Notes: generated by a model not told the origin, from the sequence alone. Shown: positions 34,688 to 43,058, numbered from the stretch's first letter. The stretch is 56,988 nucleotides of DNA from Rhodocyclaceae bacterium (GCA_011391215.1 JAABQX010000070.1:1-56988), one strand, 5' to 3'. Translations and numbers: made by a program.

Positions 34688-35116
34688 ATGGGTGCTGTGG
34701 CAGAAAATTTCGATATCAAGGCGCTTCAGAAAACCTGGATGGCTTTTGATCGCCTTGCGCATCTGCGACCGATTCGCAACGATGAAGAATATGACCGTAC
34801 CGTTGCCTTGATGAACAATTTGCTCGATATCGTCGGGGACGATGAGAATCATGCCCTTTCCAGCCTGCTCGACTTGGTCAGCGAACTGGTGGAAGACTAC
34901 GATGCCGAGCATTTCGTCATTGAGGCCGCGGAGCCCAAGGAAGTTCTGCGCTACCTGATTGAGACGCGGGGCCTGAAACAGGGCGATCTGGCCGAGGTTG
35001 TGCCGCAGAGCAACCTGTCAGCCATCCTTGCCGGCAAACGCAAGATCAGCGCGACGCTGGCCGGCAAGCTGGCGAAGTTTTTCAACATCAGTTCGGCCGT
35101 TTTCGTGCCGACATAA
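34688..35116 (+). CDS. higA: HigA-family antitoxin
   Basis: This 142-residue antitoxin starts at the ATG at 34688, just after the higB stop; a longer frame from inside higB is not needed. The N-terminal part resembles the acidic toxin-neutralising region of the family (NDEEYDRTVALMNNLLD). The C-terminal half is an XRE-type HTH (YLIETRGLKQGDLAEVV, SNLSAILAGKRKIS). It should bind HigB and repress the operon. The pair probably stabilises the island. Confidence 0.9.
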   Translation: MGAVAENFDIKALQKTWMAFDRLAHLRPIRNDEEYDRTVALMNNLLDIVGDDENHALSSLLDLVSELVEDYDAEHFVIEAAEPKEVLRYLIETRGLKQGDLAEVVPQSNLSAILAGKRKISATLAGKLAKFFNISSAVFVPT

Positions 35117-35133
35117 GTCAAAGGAGTCGTACG

Positions 35134-35381
35134 ATGAAGCCAAAAATCAAACCACGGAATCCCCTCGTGGCCCTCGCCAAGTTCCGCAAGGCGGGTTCTC
35201 ACGAGAAACCGGCGAAATCCTTCGCCGGCATGAAAAGCAAGTTTTGGCGAAGACCGCCAAGCAGTCGTCGGAGTCATGGCACAAGTGCATTTCCACCGAG
35301 TGCGCTTCTGCCATGGCTCTGACAGGCAAGGTCGATTTTTCCAACGTACTGCTGTCGCCGATCGGCGAGGTTCGCGCATGA
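35134..35381 (+). pseudogene. Small basic hypothetical gene with a frameshift
   Basis: The ATG at 35134 opens a basic product, KPRNPLVALAKFRKAGSHEKPAK. This opening recurs in small proteins I have seen near toxin-antitoxin genes. At about 35215-35220 (AAATCC) the sense moves to another frame, which reads LRRHEKQVLAKTAKQSSESWHK and ends with TGA at 35379-35381. One missing base would explain it. The original frame instead gives a 62-residue product with an implausible tail. The ancestral function is unknown. Confidence 0.5.
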
Positions 35382-35406
35382 CGCAGCGCAGCGCACCGAA
35401 CGCGAG

Positions 35407-35559
35407 ATGACGGCAATCCTGGCCAAATTCGATGAGCAGCTTGGGCGGTTGGATACCTGGTCGAATGCTGCCCTGGAAAAGCTCCACGAGTGGCTCGGTG
35501 ATGTCGAGCGCCGCAGAATGGAACACGATCCGGAGCTCCACTGCAACTGTGAAGATTGA
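35407..35559 (+). CDS. Small hypothetical protein (50 residues)
   Basis: A short acidic, helical product, starting MTAILAKFDEQLGRLDTW and ending HDPELHCNCED with two adjacent cysteines. The ATG at 35407 follows CGCGAG, a poor ribosome site. It lies between the frameshifted small gene and a stretch without clear genes. No family is recognised, and it may be part of the same decayed locus. Confidence 0.35.
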   Translation: MTAILAKFDEQLGRLDTWSNAALEKLHEWLGDVERRRMEHDPELHCNCED

Positions 35560-36115
35560 TCTCGGCAGCGCAGTGGGTTTGAGGTGTGTTGTTCTCCTGC
35601 GACAAATGCTAAAAAAATAATTCGCCGCAGATAACGTCCCCTGCCGTCCCGGTCATTATCTATACACAAATGGTTGTCACGAGTGCTCGGAGAGCCTACC
35701 GAAACTCTGCTTGACACCCGATTTCCAGGCCGATATCGTTCGTTCCATCAACAGTGACGCGTAACGCCTCGCTGCCAAAGTGGTAGCCGGCCACGCAAAA
35801 CAAACAGCATTCAAGAGTGGCGTTATCGGGTTTCCGATGCGTCACATTTTCAAACGGTAGCTGACATCGGCTCCCGTCGGATCGCAATGGATCAAAACGC
35901 CCTCTGGAGCGAGCACGCTACCGCGCCGCCGGCGAGGATTACCTCTTTGGCCTCGCCCCCAACCGCTTTTTCGAACACCGCGCCGACCGGTTGCAGGAGG
36001 GCGACACCGCTTTTCGGTGACGGATGGGCCACAAGGGCCACAAGGGCCGGTCGGCGTTGATCGGGATGATCGCACGCAAGCCTGAAACCGCAAACTGAAC
36101 ACAAGGAACGAACTG
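35560..36115. other. Stretch with gene remnants but no supported gene
   Basis: No convincing gene spans these 556 bases. On the plus strand one frame ending near 36020 reads RPLERARYRAAGEDYLFGLA and then NRFFEHRADRLQEGDTAFR before a stop, which looks like the end of a real but truncated protein. On the minus strand a 63-residue frame (35887-35696) is also open. Both could be remnants of an older mobile gene. The last bases before 36116 supply the gloA ribosome site (AAGGAACG). Confidence 0.35.
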
Positions 36116-36502
36116 ATGCGACTCCTTCACACCATGCTCCGCACCGGCGACCTCGACCGGTCAATCGATTTCTACACCCAGGTCCTTGGCATGAAGCTCC
36201 TCCGCCGCAAGGATTACCCTGAGGGCAAATTCACCCTGGCTTTCATTGGCTATGGCAATGAAAGCGACAACACCGTCATCGAACTCACCTACAACTGGGG
36301 CGTCGACAAGTACGAGACCGGTACTGGTTATGGGCACATTGCCCTCGAAGTCGATGACGTCTATGCTGCCTGCGAAGCCATCAAGCAAAAGGGTGGCAAG
36401 ATCATTCGCGAAGCCGGCCCCATGAACGCCGGAACCACCATCATCGCCTTCGTCGCCGACCCGGACGGGTATTACATCGAACTGATCGGCAAACGGCACT
36501 GA
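36116..36502 (+). CDS. gloA: Lactoylglutathione lyase (glyoxalase I)
   Basis: This enzyme converts the hemithioacetal of methylglyoxal and glutathione to lactoylglutathione. The 128-residue product is a two-module VOC-fold protein with the expected metal ligands: His5 (LLHTML), the Glu of IELTYNWG, His in [11 protein letters not shown], and Glu in the C-terminal YYIELIG. The length and sequence are close to those of proteobacterial nickel-type GloA. It is the first gene of a long same-strand block reaching 43058. Confidence 0.95.
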   Translation: MRLLHTMLRTGDLDRSIDFYTQVLGMKLLRRKDYPEGKFTLAFIGYGNESDNTVIELTYNWGVDKYETGTGYGHIALEVDDVYAACEAIKQKGGKIIREAGPMNAGTTIIAFVADPDGYYIELIGKRH

Positions 36503-36518
36503 CCCGCAAAGACGCGCT

Positions 36519-37205
36519 ATGGAACCCACTGGCCCCCTTACCGACGAAGAACTCGAAGAACTCGATCAATTCCTCCTGTCCGATGCCACGAATGAAGAAG
36601 CCATGGACATCTCTATGCTCGACGGATTCCTCACCGCGCTCGCTATTGGCCCCAATTCCCTGCCACCCAGCCAGTGGATGCCCGTCATCTGGGGCGGCCC
36701 CATGACCTGGGAATCCAAGGCACAGGCTGAACGCATCATGGGATACGTATTCCGGCACGCCAACGACATCCTGTTCTACCTGCGCGAAGATCCCGAAACC
36801 TTCGAACCCCTGCTGTACGAACGGGAGCACGAAGGAAAGAAGATTCCCATCATCGACGAATGGTGCACAGGCTTCGTCAAGGGCATGGCGCTCGATGAGC
36901 CGGGCTGGCGCCCACTGATGGAAACGGAGGAAGGGGACGACATGCTCTTTCCAATCATGCTCTATGGCACGGAGGCGGGATGGGATCAGCTGCGCGACAA
37001 CCCCACCCTGGAAGATCGCCATGAGGAATTCGCTGCCTCACTTGGTGACTGTGTAATGGCCATCATGGAATGGTGCCTACCCGTCAGGAAATCCAAGTCC
37101 ACGGTCCGTCGCGAAGAACCCAAGGTCGGCCGCAACGAACCCTGTCCCTGCGGCAGCGGCAAGAAGTTCAAACAATGCTGCGGCGGGCAGAAGGTGCTGC
37201 ACTGA
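36519..37205 (+). CDS. UPF0149 (YecA-like) protein with C-terminal SEC-C zinc motif
   Basis: The 228-residue product has a UPF0149 domain ([29 protein letters not shown]) and ends with a SEC-C zinc-binding motif, [20 protein letters not shown], like the tail of SecA. Proteins of this kind bind zinc and may contact ribosomes or SecB; no exact role is established. It is separated from gloA by 16 bases and its stop abuts the next gene's GTG start. Confidence 0.88.
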   Translation: MEPTGPLTDEELEELDQFLLSDATNEEAMDISMLDGFLTALAIGPNSLPPSQWMPVIWGGPMTWESKAQAERIMGYVFRHANDILFYLREDPETFEPLLYEREHEGKKIPIIDEWCTGFVKGMALDEPGWRPLMETEEGDDMLFPIMLYGTEAGWDQLRDNPTLEDRHEEFAASLGDCVMAIMEWCLPVRKSKSTVRREEPKVGRNEPCPCGSGKKFKQCCGGQKVLH

Positions 37206-38081
37206 GTGGAAACCTTTGTCGCCGATGACGGCGAACGCCTCCACCTACGCATCTCCGGGAGTGGTTCGCCCCTGATCCTGCTGCATGGCTGGACTGCCAG
37301 CCATGCCATCTGGAACCCACTGCCCGAAACGCTTCAGCAGCATCACCTTGTCATCTGTCCCGATGCACGCGGCCACGGTAGCCATCCCCTGACCATCATG
37401 CAACCCCCCGACATTGCGCGACTGGCTCGTGATGTGCTTAATCTGTTGGACCATTATGGTCTGGAGCAGGCCGCCATTGCTGGTCATTCGATGGGCGCCT
37501 TGACACTCTGGCAGTTCATCCGCGACTACGGCTGCGAACGGTTGTCACATCTCTGCATCGTCGATCAGTCGCCGAAACTGATGACCGATGCGTCCTGGCC
37601 GAACGGTATCTATGGGGATTTCGATGGAGCTCGTTCGCAGCAACTGATCGATGATCTAAAAACAGATTTCGCCGAAGCGGTGACACGCCTGATTGCCATT
37701 GGCCTGAACGCCAAAGCTCGCGAGACTTACGAACGCGACAGTCGCGGCTGGCAGCAAACACGACAGAACCTGCGCAAACTCGATCCTGACCCCCTTATTG
37801 CCATCTGGAAATCACTGGTGGCGGCCGACTATCGTGATGTTTTGTCGCGCATTGACATACCGACCCTGCTGGTATGGGGTACCGAGAGCAATTTCTATAC
37901 GCCAGCCACGGCGCAGTTTCTGCTCAATCATATTCCCGCAGCAACGCTCGAAAGCTACGATGGAGCGGACCATTGCCCTCAGTTACAGCAACCGGAGCGG
38001 TTCACGAGCGAGCTTGCAGCGTTCATCTCTCAGAAGAAAAAGCCACGGAGCACTATTCAGAAAGCATCTGATCATGCTTGA
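37206..38081 (+). CDS. Alpha/beta hydrolase
   Basis: The 291-residue product starts at GTG 37206, immediately after the previous stop. It has the alpha/beta hydrolase fold with the oxyanion region LILLHGWTASHAIW and the nucleophile elbow GHSMGAL (Ser). The acid probably follows LLVWGTES, and the catalytic His is in DGADHCPQL. Substrates of this large family (esters, lactones, peroxidation) cannot be predicted. The last 8 bases overlap the next gene. Confidence 0.85.
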   Translation: METFVADDGERLHLRISGSGSPLILLHGWTASHAIWNPLPETLQQHHLVICPDARGHGSHPLTIMQPPDIARLARDVLNLLDHYGLEQAAIAGHSMGALTLWQFIRDYGCERLSHLCIVDQSPKLMTDASWPNGIYGDFDGARSQQLIDDLKTDFAEAVTRLIAIGLNAKARETYERDSRGWQQTRQNLRKLDPDPLIAIWKSLVAADYRDVLSRIDIPTLLVWGTESNFYTPATAQFLLNHIPAATLESYDGADHCPQLQQPERFTSELAAFISQKKKPRSTIQKASDHA

Positions 38082-38337
38082 CCCGAACACCACCGCCTTG
38101 CTCAATCAACTGGGATTCGATGCCGGTCTCTTGGAGTCAATGCTGTCAAGCGCAATCTGGCTCACCGTCCTGGCCGTCGTGACGGCCATCCCGACCGGCA
38201 TCATTGCCAAGCGGAAAGGGCGTTCCAGGACGTTATGGCTATTGTTTGCCCTGTCGATCCCGGTGGTTCCGCTGCTGCTGATCTGGCTGCTGCCGGCAGT
38301 CCCTGGTGAAGGTCCTCAACAAGGGAGCCAAGAATGA
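38074..38337 (+). CDS. Small two-helix membrane protein
   Basis: The 87-residue product from the ATG at 38074 has two hydrophobic helices (SSAIWLTVLAVVTAIPTGII and TLWLLFALSIPVVPLLLIWLL) separated by a basic loop, AKRKGRSR. No family is recognised. It overlaps the hydrolase end by eight bases and the next start by four, so it belongs to the same operon. Confidence 0.6.
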   Translation: MLDPNTTALLNQLGFDAGLLESMLSSAIWLTVLAVVTAIPTGIIAKRKGRSRTLWLLFALSIPVVPLLLIWLLPAVPGEGPQQGSQE

Positions 38338-38696
38338 GCCATACAAAATCGCAGGAAGCCGTTCTCGCCATCAGGATCACAGAAGATCTGCTCAAGGCGC
38401 TCGATGCGTTGCGCGCTGCCTGGAAGCAGGATGCCCACTCGATTCCCAAAGGCCTGTCCTGTTCGGAGTCCAAGGAAGGACAGTTCGTCCTGATGGCAGC
38501 CGAAGCGGCCTTCGTCACCCTCCCCGGTGCCTGCGTCATCAAGGGTTTGGGGGCGGTCGAACTGGTCGGTGCCGAACCCGCCTTCGAAGAAGGAGCGAGT
38601 TCGAAGACGTTGGTGTTGAGGGACACCCCAGAGGGTTGGAAGTTTTCTGTAAAGTTTGTGCCACCCATCGTCCGCGAGAGAAATTCGAAAAAATAG
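38334..38696 (+). CDS. Hypothetical protein
   Basis: A 120-residue soluble product, starting MSHTKSQEAVLAIRITEDLL. It has mixed alpha/beta character and one Cys pair candidate (LSCSES, GACVIKG). Its ATG overlaps the upstream stop by four bases. No family is recognised, and its job in this block is unknown. Confidence 0.6.
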   Translation: MSHTKSQEAVLAIRITEDLLKALDALRAAWKQDAHSIPKGLSCSESKEGQFVLMAAEAAFVTLPGACVIKGLGAVELVGAEPAFEEGASSKTLVLRDTPEGWKFSVKFVPPIVRERNSKK

Positions 38697-38700
38697 TCCG

Positions 38701-38934
38701 ATGGATCCCCAACCCAACAATCCTCTCCATGGCATCACCCTGGAAAAGCTTCTGAATGAACTGGTGACGTATTTCGGCTGGCATGACTTGGGACGGCAGA
38801 TCGACATCCGCTGCTTTACCCACGACCCCAGTATTGCCCCGAGCCTCAAGTTTCTCCGTCGCACCCCGTGGGCAAGGGTGCGCGTGGAATCGTTGTATGT
38901 CGACATGCTGACGCATGGCAAGCAGGTCATCTGA
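38701..38934 (+). CDS. VF530 (DUF2132) family DNA-binding protein
   Basis: The 77-residue product from the ATG at 38701 has the complete VF530 domain (NNPLHGITLEKLLNELV, LGRQIDIRCFTHDPSIAPSL, LRRTPWARVRVE). This small helical fold was described from Vibrio fischeri and is reported to bind DNA. It follows the previous gene by four bases and precedes a DUF3820 gene; both are short, widely transferred families. Confidence 0.9.
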   Translation: MDPQPNNPLHGITLEKLLNELVTYFGWHDLGRQIDIRCFTHDPSIAPSLKFLRRTPWARVRVESLYVDMLTHGKQVI

Positions 38935-38939
38935 GCCAG

Positions 38940-39158
38940 ATGCGTCCCGAGGATCTTGAACTTCTCGTTACCCGCGAAATGCCGTTCGGCAAGCACAAGG
39001 GCACGTTGATCGCCGATCTTCCTGGAACTTACCTCAACTGGTTTGCCCGGGAAGGTTTCCCCAGGGGAGAGATCGGCCGCCTGCTGGCATTGATGCAGAA
39101 GTTGGATCACAACGGCTTACGACCACTGCTCAATCCACTGCGGAAGAGTCCTCAATGA
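38940..39158 (+). CDS. DUF3820 family protein
   Basis: The 72-residue product has the family core MPFGKHKGTLIADLPGTYLNWF. DUF3820 domains have been linked by annotation to quorum-regulated virulence factors and to nuclease-associated modules, but the function is not established. It is six bases after VF530 and overlaps the hslR start by four bases. Confidence 0.85.
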   Translation: MRPEDLELLVTREMPFGKHKGTLIADLPGTYLNWFAREGFPRGEIGRLLALMQKLDHNGLRPLLNPLRKSPQ

Positions 39159-39538
39159 GCGACAACGACCGCATGCGTATCGACAAATGGCTCTGGGTGG
39201 CTCGCTTCTTCAAGACGCGCAGTATTGCCGCTACCGCGATTGCCAGCCACAAGATTAAGTGCAACGGCGAGCACATCAAGCCTGCGCGCGAACTGAAAGT
39301 CGGCGACGAGCTTGAAGTTACCATTGGCCAAACGGTGTTCGTTGTCATCGTCCAAGGCATGGCCCAGCAGCGCCGCCCGGCATCCGAGGCACGATTGCTC
39401 TTTCAGGAAACGCCGGAAAGCGAAGCCAGACGGGTGCGTGAACAGGAACTCAGAAAACTGGCGCCCGTGCCCGGATCTGAACTTAAGGGGCGTCCGACCA
39501 AACGGGAAGGCAGATTGATTCGAGGCATCAATGGATGA
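39155..39538 (+). CDS. hslR: Heat shock protein 15, S4-domain RNA-binding protein
   Basis: Hsp15 binds free 50S subunits that carry a nascent chain and helps rescue them. The 127-residue product has the S4 RNA-binding domain at its N-terminus (MRIDKWLWVARFFKTRS) and a basic C-terminal tail (GRPTKREGRLIRGING). It overlaps DUF3820 upstream and a 50-residue membrane protein downstream. It may cooperate with ArfB, encoded 1.5 kb downstream, which also rescues ribosomes. Confidence 0.92.
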   Translation: MSDNDRMRIDKWLWVARFFKTRSIAATAIASHKIKCNGEHIKPARELKVGDELEVTIGQTVFVVIVQGMAQQRRPASEARLLFQETPESEARRVREQELRKLAPVPGSELKGRPTKREGRLIRGING

Positions 39539-39683
39539 CTTGAAATCAATTCTTCTCGAATACCGGCGCCCATGGAAGATCATGACATTCCTGATTGGCC
39601 TCGGCTTGCAGATCGTTGGCTCCTTTATCTTCCTGTCGGCGAAAGCAGGTAAACCTGATCCTTCCGTAAAAATGAGAAGATGA
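39531..39683 (+). CDS. Single-pass membrane small protein (50 residues)
   Basis: The ATG at 39531 overlaps the hslR stop, which suggests coupled translation. The product has a basic N-terminus (LEYRRPWKIM) and then one transmembrane helix, TFLIGLGLQIVGSFIFLSA, with a short basic tail. No family is recognised. Confidence 0.5.
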   Translation: MDDLKSILLEYRRPWKIMTFLIGLGLQIVGSFIFLSAKAGKPDPSVKMRR

Positions 39684-39714
39684 ATTTTGATTATCGCCCC
39701 CACGTGCCAGAAAA

Positions 39715-40182
39715 ATGAACTCCACCTCAAGATATCTCTGGGTGATTGGCCTGCTGCTGATCTTCTTAACTGCCAAAGCCGAAACCATCGGCTGCGTCAC
39801 TACCGCCTGGAAGCTCATCGGCGCCAACCACAAGGTCTGTGTCGAAGCCTTCCATGATCCGAGGGTACCTGGAGTCACCTGCCACGTCAGCCAAGCGAGG
39901 ACGGGCGGGGTATCCGGATCGTTTGGTCTTGCGCAGGATCCTTCGCAGTTTTCCCTGGCCTGTCGCCAGACTGGCCCGATCGTCCTACCGGCTAAGCTAC
40001 CCAAGGACGAAACCGTTTTCTCCGAGGACACCTCGATTCTCTTCAAGGAAACCCGCATCGTACGCATGTGGGACGAGGCCAATCGAACCCTCGTCTATGT
40101 CGCCGTCAGCCGCAAGTTGATCGATGGTGCCCCGGCAAACAGCATTTCCACCGTACCGGTCATGCCGTGGGGTGGCCGATAG
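39715..40182 (+). CDS. creA: CreA family protein
   Basis: The 155-residue product has a signal peptide (residues 1-22, LWVIGLLLIFLTAKAE) and the CreA domain (DPRVPGVTCHVSQARTGG, LAQDPSQFSLACRQTGPI). It should be periplasmic. CreA sits beside the creBCD genes in enterobacteria, but its function is unknown and no creBCD genes are here. The conserved cysteines may form disulfides. Confidence 0.88.
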   Translation: MNSTSRYLWVIGLLLIFLTAKAETIGCVTTAWKLIGANHKVCVEAFHDPRVPGVTCHVSQARTGGVSGSFGLAQDPSQFSLACRQTGPIVLPAKLPKDETVFSEDTSILFKETRIVRMWDEANRTLVYVAVSRKLIDGAPANSISTVPVMPWGGR

Positions 40183-40306
40183 GTGTCGTGATGGATTGCC
40201 ATCAGTGAGCCGCAGCGGGAGTATCTGTGGGTGTCAGTTGGAAGTGACCGCACATGGAACGGGTCAATGAAGAGCCATCATTACAGTTGATCACGCCTTT
40301 GAGAGA

Positions 40307-41020
40307 ATGAACATGAATATTGCCGATCCTACCAACGATCTTCTGTGCGACGAATTCGATGTCATCGTTGCCGAACTGCCTCTCCAGAATGCAACGGTGC
40401 TGGAACTCGGCTGCGGCAAGGCCGAGAAAACCCGCAGAATTGCCACCTATGGCAAGGTGGCCTCCATCGTGGCCATGGAGGTGGATGAGATCCAGCATGA
40501 CAAGAATCTCCAGGTAACCGACCTGCCCAACGTCACGTTCTGTCAGGGAGCCGCCGAAGCGATCCACGCCGATGACTTATCCTTCGACATCGTGATGATG
40601 TTCAAGTCGCTGCATCATGTCCCGACAGACAAGATGGACCGAACGTTCAGCGAGATTCACCGGGTTCTCAAGCCCGGAGGGTTGGCCTGGATTTCGGAGC
40701 CGGTCTATGCCGGCGCGTTCAACGAGGTGCTCAGGCTATTTCATGATGAAAAGGACGCACGGGAAGCCGCTTTCGCCGCCACGCAACGGGCAGTCGCCGA
40801 CGGTCGCTTCCAACTCGTTCACCAACGGTTCTTCTCTGTTGTTAGCCATTACCGTGATTTCGATCAGTTCGAAGAGCAGGTCATCCGGGTTACGCACATG
40901 GATCATCGACTGTCGCCGGAATTAAACGAAACCGTTCGGCAGAAATTCGAGGCACACTTGACTTCCTCTGGTGCGCATTTTCACAATCCCTTGCGCGTCG
41001 ACATCCTGCGCCGACCTTGA
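40307..41020 (+). CDS. Class I SAM-dependent methyltransferase
   Basis: The 237-residue product has the SAM-binding motif [16 protein letters not shown], a motif II/III region ([14 protein letters not shown]) and the [14 protein letters not shown] segment common to methyltransferase-11-type enzymes. The substrate is unknown. Two ATGs (40307 and 40313) are possible starts. The 124 bases upstream of it hold no gene. It is followed at once by arfB. Confidence 0.85.
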   Translation: MNMNIADPTNDLLCDEFDVIVAELPLQNATVLELGCGKAEKTRRIATYGKVASIVAMEVDEIQHDKNLQVTDLPNVTFCQGAAEAIHADDLSFDIVMMFKSLHHVPTDKMDRTFSEIHRVLKPGGLAWISEPVYAGAFNEVLRLFHDEKDAREAAFAATQRAVADGRFQLVHQRFFSVVSHYRDFDQFEEQVIRVTHMDHRLSPELNETVRQKFEAHLTSSGAHFHNPLRVDILRRP

Positions 41021-41028
41021 TCATCGTG

Positions 41029-41433
41029 ATGAGTCCCCGTTTCGCGATTCCCGATCACGAAATCGAGATTTCGGCGATCCGTGCCCAAGGTTCCGGCGGC
41101 CAGAACGTCAATAAGGTCTCGAATGCCGTTCATCTGCGTTTTGACATCAACGCATCCTCATTGCCTGAGGTTATCCGTGAGCGGCTCCTGAAACTCGGCG
41201 ATCAACGCATCAGCAAGGACGGCGTAATTATCATCAAGGCACAGGAATTCCGCAGCCTTGAGGGAAATCGTGCTGAAGCGCTTCGGCGCTTGCATGACAT
41301 GATTGACAGTATTGCCGTTCTGCCCAAACGGCGCCGCCCCACCAAACCCACCCGGGGATCCGTCGCGCAGCGCCTGGAAAGCAAGACCCGACGAGCATCG
41401 GTCAAGGCAGGAAGAGGAAAAGTCAGTGAGTAA
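41029..41433 (+). CDS. arfB: Alternative ribosome-rescue factor B (peptidyl-tRNA hydrolase)
   Basis: ArfB (YaeJ) releases peptides from ribosomes stalled without a stop codon. The 134-residue product from the ATG at 41029 has the catalytic GGQ in [14 protein letters not shown] and a basic C-terminal tail ([26 protein letters not shown]) that inserts into the mRNA channel. It begins after the methyltransferase stop with an eight-base gap; a TTG at 41017 is less likely. Confidence 0.93.
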   Translation: MSPRFAIPDHEIEISAIRAQGSGGQNVNKVSNAVHLRFDINASSLPEVIRERLLKLGDQRISKDGVIIIKAQEFRSLEGNRAEALRRLHDMIDSIAVLPKRRRPTKPTRGSVAQRLESKTRRASVKAGRGKVSE

Positions 41434-41488
41434 TGAAGGCCGATTCCAGAATCGCACGCATTCGTCAGGTACGTTGTCTGTCGTGCGG

Positions 41489-41809
41489 ATGCAAATGCAA
41501 TCACGTTTCTCGATGCTGTTGGCTGTGCTCATGCTGCTTGGTTGCACGTCAGCACAGATCGAAACAGAAGCCGCCGGCGAGCGCCGGGTTAGTTTTGTTT
41601 GTGGCAACGGAGACAACGTGGAAATGCGCTTCTTCCCCCTGCGAAGGGAAGCCGTCCTGGTCCGGCATGGCGAGGCCATAAAACTCCAGCAGCAACCGTC
41701 GGGATCCGGATTCATCTACAGCAACGGCCCGAATACGGTTCGCGGCAAAGGGGAAGAAATCATGATCGAGATTGGCCGCATGGTGCCGATCAAATGCCAG
41801 GCGCGCTAG
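41489..41809 (+). CDS. MliC-like lipoprotein (C-type lysozyme inhibitor family)
   Basis: The 106-residue product from the ATG at 41489 has a lipoprotein signal (MLLAVLMLLGCTS, lipobox LLGC). The MliC-type domain follows (VSFVCGNGDNVEMRFFP, IKLQQQPSGSGFIYSNG, MVPIKCQ) with a conserved Cys pair. Members sit in the outer membrane and block host or environmental lysozyme. The ribosome site is poor, so an earlier start cannot be excluded. Confidence 0.75.
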   Translation: MQMQSRFSMLLAVLMLLGCTSAQIETEAAGERRVSFVCGNGDNVEMRFFPLRREAVLVRHGEAIKLQQQPSGSGFIYSNGPNTVRGKGEEIMIEIGRMVPIKCQAR

Positions 41810-41825
41810 CCGGAATCCATCAATT

Positions 41826-41935
41826 TCATCGGTGCTGCTCGATTTCTCCGAAGCAAGGGCTGTAGCGTTATGGCACCCGATCAACGATGGTGTGATGGGT
41901 GCCGTCTCGCCAGAGCCGACTTATTGCCCTGACCA
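41826..41935 (+). pseudogene. Remnant of a CIA30-like gene N-terminus
   Basis: A plus-strand frame here reads SSVLLDFSEARAVALWHPINDG and then VMGAVS. This is close to the start of CIA30-family proteins, which typically read LDF, a variable stretch, and NDGVMGGVS. Similarity ends at once and is replaced by a copy of the dispersed motif and unrelated sequence. No start codon or full domain remains, so I call a truncated remnant. The frame stays open for another 180 bases without family similarity. Confidence 0.5.
41900..41924 (+). repeat. Dispersed 25-bp motif, copy 8 (in the CIA30-like remnant)
   Basis: Left arm TGCCGTCTCGCCA, spacer GAG, right arm CCGACTTAT. It lies exactly where similarity to CIA30 stops. 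Confidence 0.55.
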
Positions 41936-42013
41936 TCATGGCTTGGTTGATGCTGCGCTGCGTCGATCGAGCGTCGTGAAAAATTCGAACGAACCAATCA
42001 CAAACAAGAAAAC

Positions 42014-42766
42014 ATGGAAATCTATCTCGCCGGCCCTGACGTCTTTCGTCCCGATGTCCTCGAGTGGGCCGAATCGGCCCGTGAAACCTGCCGTCGTTAC
42101 GGCTACGAACCCCTGATCCCCATCGACCATGGTGAAACTGAGGCACACCGGATCTTCCAGGCCAACCTCGACCTGATCCTCAAGGCGCAGATCGTCGTCG
42201 CCAACTTGAACCCGTTTCGCGGAGCCGAGCCGGATTCGGGAACCTGCTTTGAGCTGGGATACGCCCTGGCGCTGGACAAGAAAGTCTGCGGGTACGTCGA
42301 TCGGTTGGAGACGCTCCAGTCGCGGGTCAATCGTATTGAGGGTGGTGATCCGGCAAGAACCCATGATAACCACGGCATGCTCATCGAGAACTTCAACCTG
42401 CCCCTGAACCTGATGCTGGCCGTGCCGACCATGATCGTCGAGGGTTGTCTTGAGGTGTGTCTGAAGAACTTGCGGGGTGAGTCTAGGGAAACTTCGGTAC
42501 CGAGAACGAATCTGCCCGAAAATACAGTCGCCAGGAACTGTATCGAGTCAGCGATCCGCTACCTGCGCTGGGTGGCCGACGGAAAGATTACCGATGCGAA
42601 CCCCGTTGCCAGCGTAGCCGATCAATACAAAGTCAGGGAAGAGACCGTGCGGGCGTGGATCGATGCCTGGTCAGGCATTTCGCTGGCATCGCACGCCGAT
42701 TACCGGTCTGACGACGTTGCACACCAGATGAAAATCAGCGGCCGGCAGTTCAGAAGCCTCAGTTAA
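42014..42766 (+). CDS. Nucleoside 2-deoxyribosyltransferase with an extra C-terminal helical domain
   Basis: Residues 1-150 are a nucleoside 2-deoxyribosyltransferase domain (MEIYLAGPDVFRPDVLEWAE; FRGAEPDSGTCFELGYALAL with the probable catalytic Glu). Members swap bases between deoxynucleosides or hydrolyse modified nucleotides. About 100 more residues follow, including CIESAIRYLRWVADGK and ASVADQYKVREETVRAWIDAW. This part looks like an HTH and is not part of the normal 150-residue enzyme. The fusion may couple nucleoside chemistry to DNA binding, which is inference. The ATG has no strong ribosome site. Confidence 0.75.
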   Translation: MEIYLAGPDVFRPDVLEWAESARETCRRYGYEPLIPIDHGETEAHRIFQANLDLILKAQIVVANLNPFRGAEPDSGTCFELGYALALDKKVCGYVDRLETLQSRVNRIEGGDPARTHDNHGMLIENFNLPLNLMLAVPTMIVEGCLEVCLKNLRGESRETSVPRTNLPENTVARNCIESAIRYLRWVADGKITDANPVASVADQYKVREETVRAWIDAWSGISLASHADYRSDDVAHQMKISGRQFRSLS

Positions 42767-42833
42767 GCGAAGCCAGCCGGGGACTCGAGAAGCGGTAGCA
42801 TATAGCCATCATTTGCACGTTCCAAAATCCATC

Positions 42834-43058
42834 ATGATTACTGTCGTTATCGCCCTCATCCTCTTGGTCGTCGCCGTCGGCGCCATTTATCTGATCCTCA
42901 AGAACATGGGAGAAGAGGGCGTCGAAGTGGCCGCCCCGGGAAGCTGCAAGAGCGGGCGATGTGGGGTACGCTCCTCTCCCGTGACCGAAGCGCATGACTA
43001 CCAAGAAGATGAACCGCTTGATAACGATGAAGCGGTCAAGCGCAAGGAAACCGTTTGA
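42834..43058 (+). CDS. Small membrane protein with a Cys-containing tail
   Basis: The 74-residue product from the ATG at 42834 has one N-terminal transmembrane helix (ITVVIALILLVVAVGAIYLI). A short cytoplasmic or periplasmic segment follows with CKSGRC and an acidic tail. Small proteins of this layout accompany metal or redox systems in some genomes, but I do not recognise a family. It closes the same-strand block. Confidence 0.55.
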   Translation: MITVVIALILLVVAVGAIYLILKNMGEEGVEVAAPGSCKSGRCGVRSSPVTEAHDYQEDEPLDNDEAVKRKETV

